Source of the DNA: JAKACU01 sp021821185
Lineage (GTDB): Bacteria; Bacillota; Bacilli; Alicyclobacillales; SLC66
Reading direction: 5' to 3'
Length of the DNA: 42,603 nucleotides
Assembly (NCBI GenBank): GCA_027343965.1
Contig: DAHWJX010000027.1
Coordinates: 1-42,603, forward strand
In this document: positions 40,402 through 42,603 of the stretch, piece after piece
Layout of the letters: each line of letters begins with the position of its first letter
Numbering within the stretch: position 1 is the first letter of the stretch
The notes under the pieces: model-generated
What the model saw: only the letters and a program-made list of their open reading frames with translations
Database searches by the model: none
What the model was told of the DNA's origin: nothing
Program-made: the position numbers and the translations under genes

Positions 40402-41627
40402 TGGATAGATCACGTATCGCTCAGGATTTTCCGATCCTTGATCAAAAAGTAAACGGGCAACCACTTGTATACCTTGATAGTGCCGCTACGTCTCAAAAAC
40501 CTATTCAAGTGATTGATGCTATAAGCGCGTATTATAAACAAATCAACGCTAATGTGCATCGCGGTGTGCATACCCTGGGGTCCTTGGCGACGGACGCCTA
40601 TGAAGAGGCGCGTAGCAAAGTGGCACGATTTATTAACGCAAGCGATGAGAGTCAGATTATTTTTACACGTGGGACAACCGAAGGCTTAAATATGGTGGCG
40701 CATGGATACGCAAGTCATGTTTTAAAACCCGGTGATGAGATTGTTATTACTTTGATGGAACATCATAGCAACTTGATTCCATGGCAACAAGTGGCGAAAG
40801 TAACGGGGGCCACACTAAAGTATATCGCGCTGCAAGAAGACGGGACACTTGCTATGGCGGACATCCAGAATGCCATCACGAGTAAGACGCGTATCGTCGC
40901 TATGACGCAAGCATCTAATGTTTTGGGTACACTTAACCCGATTCGTGAAGTGGCTGCGCTTGCTCATGATCGCGGAGCTATTCTTGTTGTTGATGGAGCA
41001 CAAAGTGTTCCACATCGAAAAGTTGATGTTGCGGAACTTGATTGTGATTTTCTTGCTTTTTCTGGTCATAAGATGTTAGGCCCGACAGGCGTTGGCGTCT
41101 TGTATGGGAAAATGGATGTGCTTTCGCGTATGCAACCAGTTCATTTTGGCGGCGAAATGATCGAGACAGTCGATCTGTATGACTCGACGTGGAAGGATAT
41201 TCCCTACCGATTTGAGGGTGGTACGCCTATTATCGCTGGTGCGGTTGGATTGGGCGCTGCTATTGATTATCTTGAACGTATCGGTATGGATGAGATTCAT
41301 GCCCTTGATCAGGAGTTGACCGCCTATGCGATGGAATGTTTAGGTGGCGTGGAAGGGTTAACGATCTATGGGCCAAAAACCGAAAGAGCTGCACTAGTTA
41401 CATTTAATTTGGACGGAATTCATCCTCATGATGTATCGACTGTCTTAGATGCACAGGGTGTAGCCATTCGAGCCGGTCATCATTGCGCACAGCCTTTGAT
41501 GCGTCATTTATCCGTATCGGCCACGGCGCGTGCGAGTTTTTATCTGTACAATACGCCGCATGACATTGATGTGTTGGTCGATGCGCTGCAAAAAACAAAG
41601 GAGTACTTCAGCCATGCAATTAGATGA
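40401..41627 (+). CDS. sufS: Cysteine desulfurase SufS
   Basis: SufS is a PLP enzyme that takes sulfur from cysteine for Fe-S clusters. The 408-residue group II enzyme has YLDSAATSQKP, the THGS-like HRGVHTLG, the PLP-lysine FSGHKMLGPTG (Lys224) and the catalytic cysteine RAGHHCAQPLM (Cys362). The ATG begins at the last base of the sufD stop. Its own 3' end overlaps sufU by 14 bases, so desulfurase and acceptor are made together. Confidence 0.97.
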   Translation: MDRSRIAQDFPILDQKVNGQPLVYLDSAATSQKPIQVIDAISAYYKQINANVHRGVHTLGSLATDAYEEARSKVARFINASDESQIIFTRGTTEGLNMVAHGYASHVLKPGDEIVITLMEHHSNLIPWQQVAKVTGATLKYIALQEDGTLAMADIQNAITSKTRIVAMTQASNVLGTLNPIREVAALAHDRGAILVVDGAQSVPHRKVDVAELDCDFLAFSGHKMLGPTGVGVLYGKMDVLSRMQPVHFGGEMIETVDLYDSTWKDIPYRFEGGTPIIAGAVGLGAAIDYLERIGMDEIHALDQELTAYAMECLGGVEGLTIYGPKTERAALVTFNLDGIHPHDVSTVLDAQGVAIRAGHHCAQPLMRHLSVSATARASFYLYNTPHDIDVLVDALQKTKEYFSHAIR

Positions 41628-42045
41628 GTTGTATCGCGAAGTCATTATGGATCATTATATGCACCCACGCAACCAGGGACATATTGACGCCGGCGATGCT
41701 CTAAAAGTCGATGTGAAAAACCCGACTTGTGGTGATGAAATTACCTTGGAAGTTATCGTCAAAGACGGTATTGTCGAAGATATCCGTTTTACAGGCGCCG
41801 GATGTTCTATCAGTATGGCTTCAGCATCAATGATGACGGAAATGGTTCGTGGTAAGACCTTACAAGAGGCGTTAGCATTGTCAAAGGAATTTCGTAGCCT
41901 GATGAAAGGCGAAGAAGTTGATGAAGACCGGTTGGAGGATTTGGAGTCGTTAGCAGGCGTATCGAAATTTCCTGCTCGTATCAAATGCGCGACGTTGGCA
42001 TGGAATGCGCTTGACCGAAGCGTGATTGCATCTGAGAAAGGGTGA
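41614..42045 (+). CDS. sufU: Zinc-dependent sulfurtransferase/scaffold SufU
   Basis: SufU receives persulfide sulfur from SufS in Gram-positive bacteria. The 143-residue protein is IscU-like, with Cys39 and Asp41 (NPTCGDE), Cys64 (GAGCSIS) and Cys125 (RIKCATLAW), the zinc ligands and acceptor cysteine, and the SufU-type insertion (SKEFRSLMKGEEVDEDRLEDLESLAGV) before the last Cys. The ATG at 41614 follows AAAGGAG and lies inside the 3' end of sufS. Confidence 0.96.
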   Translation: MQLDELYREVIMDHYMHPRNQGHIDAGDALKVDVKNPTCGDEITLEVIVKDGIVEDIRFTGAGCSISMASASMMTEMVRGKTLQEALALSKEFRSLMKGEEVDEDRLEDLESLAGVSKFPARIKCATLAWNALDRSVIASEKG

Positions 42046-42050
42046 AGAAG

Positions 42051-42603
42051 ATGACTCATCAAGTACCTGAACTTGAAGAGTACCAGTACGGATTTATTGA
42101 TCGCGATATTTCTGTCGTACGTTTTCAAAAAGGTCTCACGAAAAAAACGGTTGAAGAAATTTCAACGATGAAAAATGAGCCTGGCTGGATGACCGATTTC
42201 AGGTTACGTTCGCTTGAGTTGTTCAGACAAAAACCCATGCCCAATTGGGGCGGAGACTTAAGTGAGCTTGACTTTGATGATATCACGTATTATGTAAAGC
42301 CCACCGAAAAAAAGGGGAAAACATGGGAAGAGGTTCCAGAAGAGATCAAAAATACGTTTGATCGTTTGGGTATACCAGAAGCGGAAAGGAAATTTTTGGC
42401 TGGCGTTTCTGCGCAGTACGAGTCTGAGGTTGTATACCATTCGATGCAAAAAGATCTGGAACAAATGGGTGTTCTGTTCACAGATACCGATACAGCACTT
42501 CGTGAGCATCCTGAGATCTTTAAGGAGTACTTTAGCACTATCATTCCTCCGGAAGATAACAAGTTTGCCGCGCTAAACTCGGCTGTGTGGAGTGGCGGCA
42601 GTT
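42051..42603 (+). CDS. sufB: Fe-S assembly protein SufB, N-terminal part
   Basis: The gene runs off the right edge; 184 residues are visible. The N-terminus (YGFIDRDISVVRFQKGLTKKTVEEIS, then EPGWMTDFRLRSLELF and WGGDLSELDFDDITYYVKP) is typical of SufB, as is the SAQYESEVVYHSM stretch and the later NSAVWSGG. SufB is the cluster-building scaffold of SufBC2D. AAAGGG is 8 bases before the ATG. It completes the sufCDSUB order. Confidence 0.96.
   Translation, partial: MTHQVPELEEYQYGFIDRDISVVRFQKGLTKKTVEEISTMKNEPGWMTDFRLRSLELFRQKPMPNWGGDLSELDFDDITYYVKPTEKKGKTWEEVPEEIKNTFDRLGIPEAERKFLAGVSAQYESEVVYHSMQKDLEQMGVLFTDTDTALREHPEIFKEYFSTIIPPEDNKFAALNSAVWSGGS

Noticed and set aside
1..42603. Mobile elements, CRISPR arrays, tRNA or rRNA genes
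   Set aside because: No transposase or integrase motifs, no regular repeat-spacer pattern and no RNA gene signatures were seen on either strand.

Overview
This is a mid-GC chromosomal segment of a spore-forming, aerobic member of the Bacillota. Spore coat CotF-type genes, the cortex amidase CwlD, YjzC and Suf-type iron-sulfur assembly with SufU all point to Bacilli. The tail of a haem O synthase implies a haem-copper oxidase, hence oxygen respiration. An Alicyclobacillaceae-like organism is my best guess, from gene content only. I saw no tRNA, rRNA, CRISPR array, insertion sequence or prophage gene. There is no gene-free stretch above 300 bases; the largest gap (about 280 bases, before the cold-shock gene) is described.

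Layout. 1-3600: end of ctaB, then ppiB and an M20 dipeptidase on the minus strand, ispG (isoprenoid MEP pathway) on plus, and yjzC on minus. 3860-5300: a cold-shock gene, then a D-proline/glycine-reductase-type selenoprotein whose in-frame TGA is followed by a good bacterial SECIS hairpin, then an unknown small protein. 5380-7600: an EamA/SMR-like small transporter convergent with a GT-C-type membrane glycosyltransferase and its small partner. 7735-8466: two spore coat genes. 8500-12433 (minus): ACT regulator, hom, thrB, proC, thioesterase. 12618-17962 (plus): ilvE, ilvB, ilvN, ilvC, leuB. The two amino-acid operons diverge from back-to-back promoters. 18071-24061 (plus): XPB helicase, its associated protein, cwlD, an M42 peptidase and fabI. 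24242-26328 (minus): an NYN nuclease-like protein and a flippase-like membrane protein.

26508-32552 (plus) is a cation/membrane cluster: a P2-type ATPase with Ca2+-pump signatures, two small proteins, a CAX exchanger, a VTT/TVP38 protein and a TerC protein. 32528-36072 (minus) is a compact cassette of Ppx/GppA phosphatase, two thymidylate-kinase-like proteins and an HD-domain protein with overlapping frames. In it one kinase has lost the Walker lysine and the Ppx HD motif is degenerate, while the second kinase and the separate HD protein are intact. Then come a small HTH-like gene, a secreted GH18 protein, a SufT/MIP18-type gene and sufCDSUB, preceded by a near-perfect IscR type-1-like operator. 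sufB is cut by the window end.

The points most worth following are the selenoprotein in an oxygen-respiring bacterium, the Ppx/kinase/HD cassette with its intact and degenerate partners, the cation cluster with its small ATPase-associated proteins, and the IscR-like box on suf.
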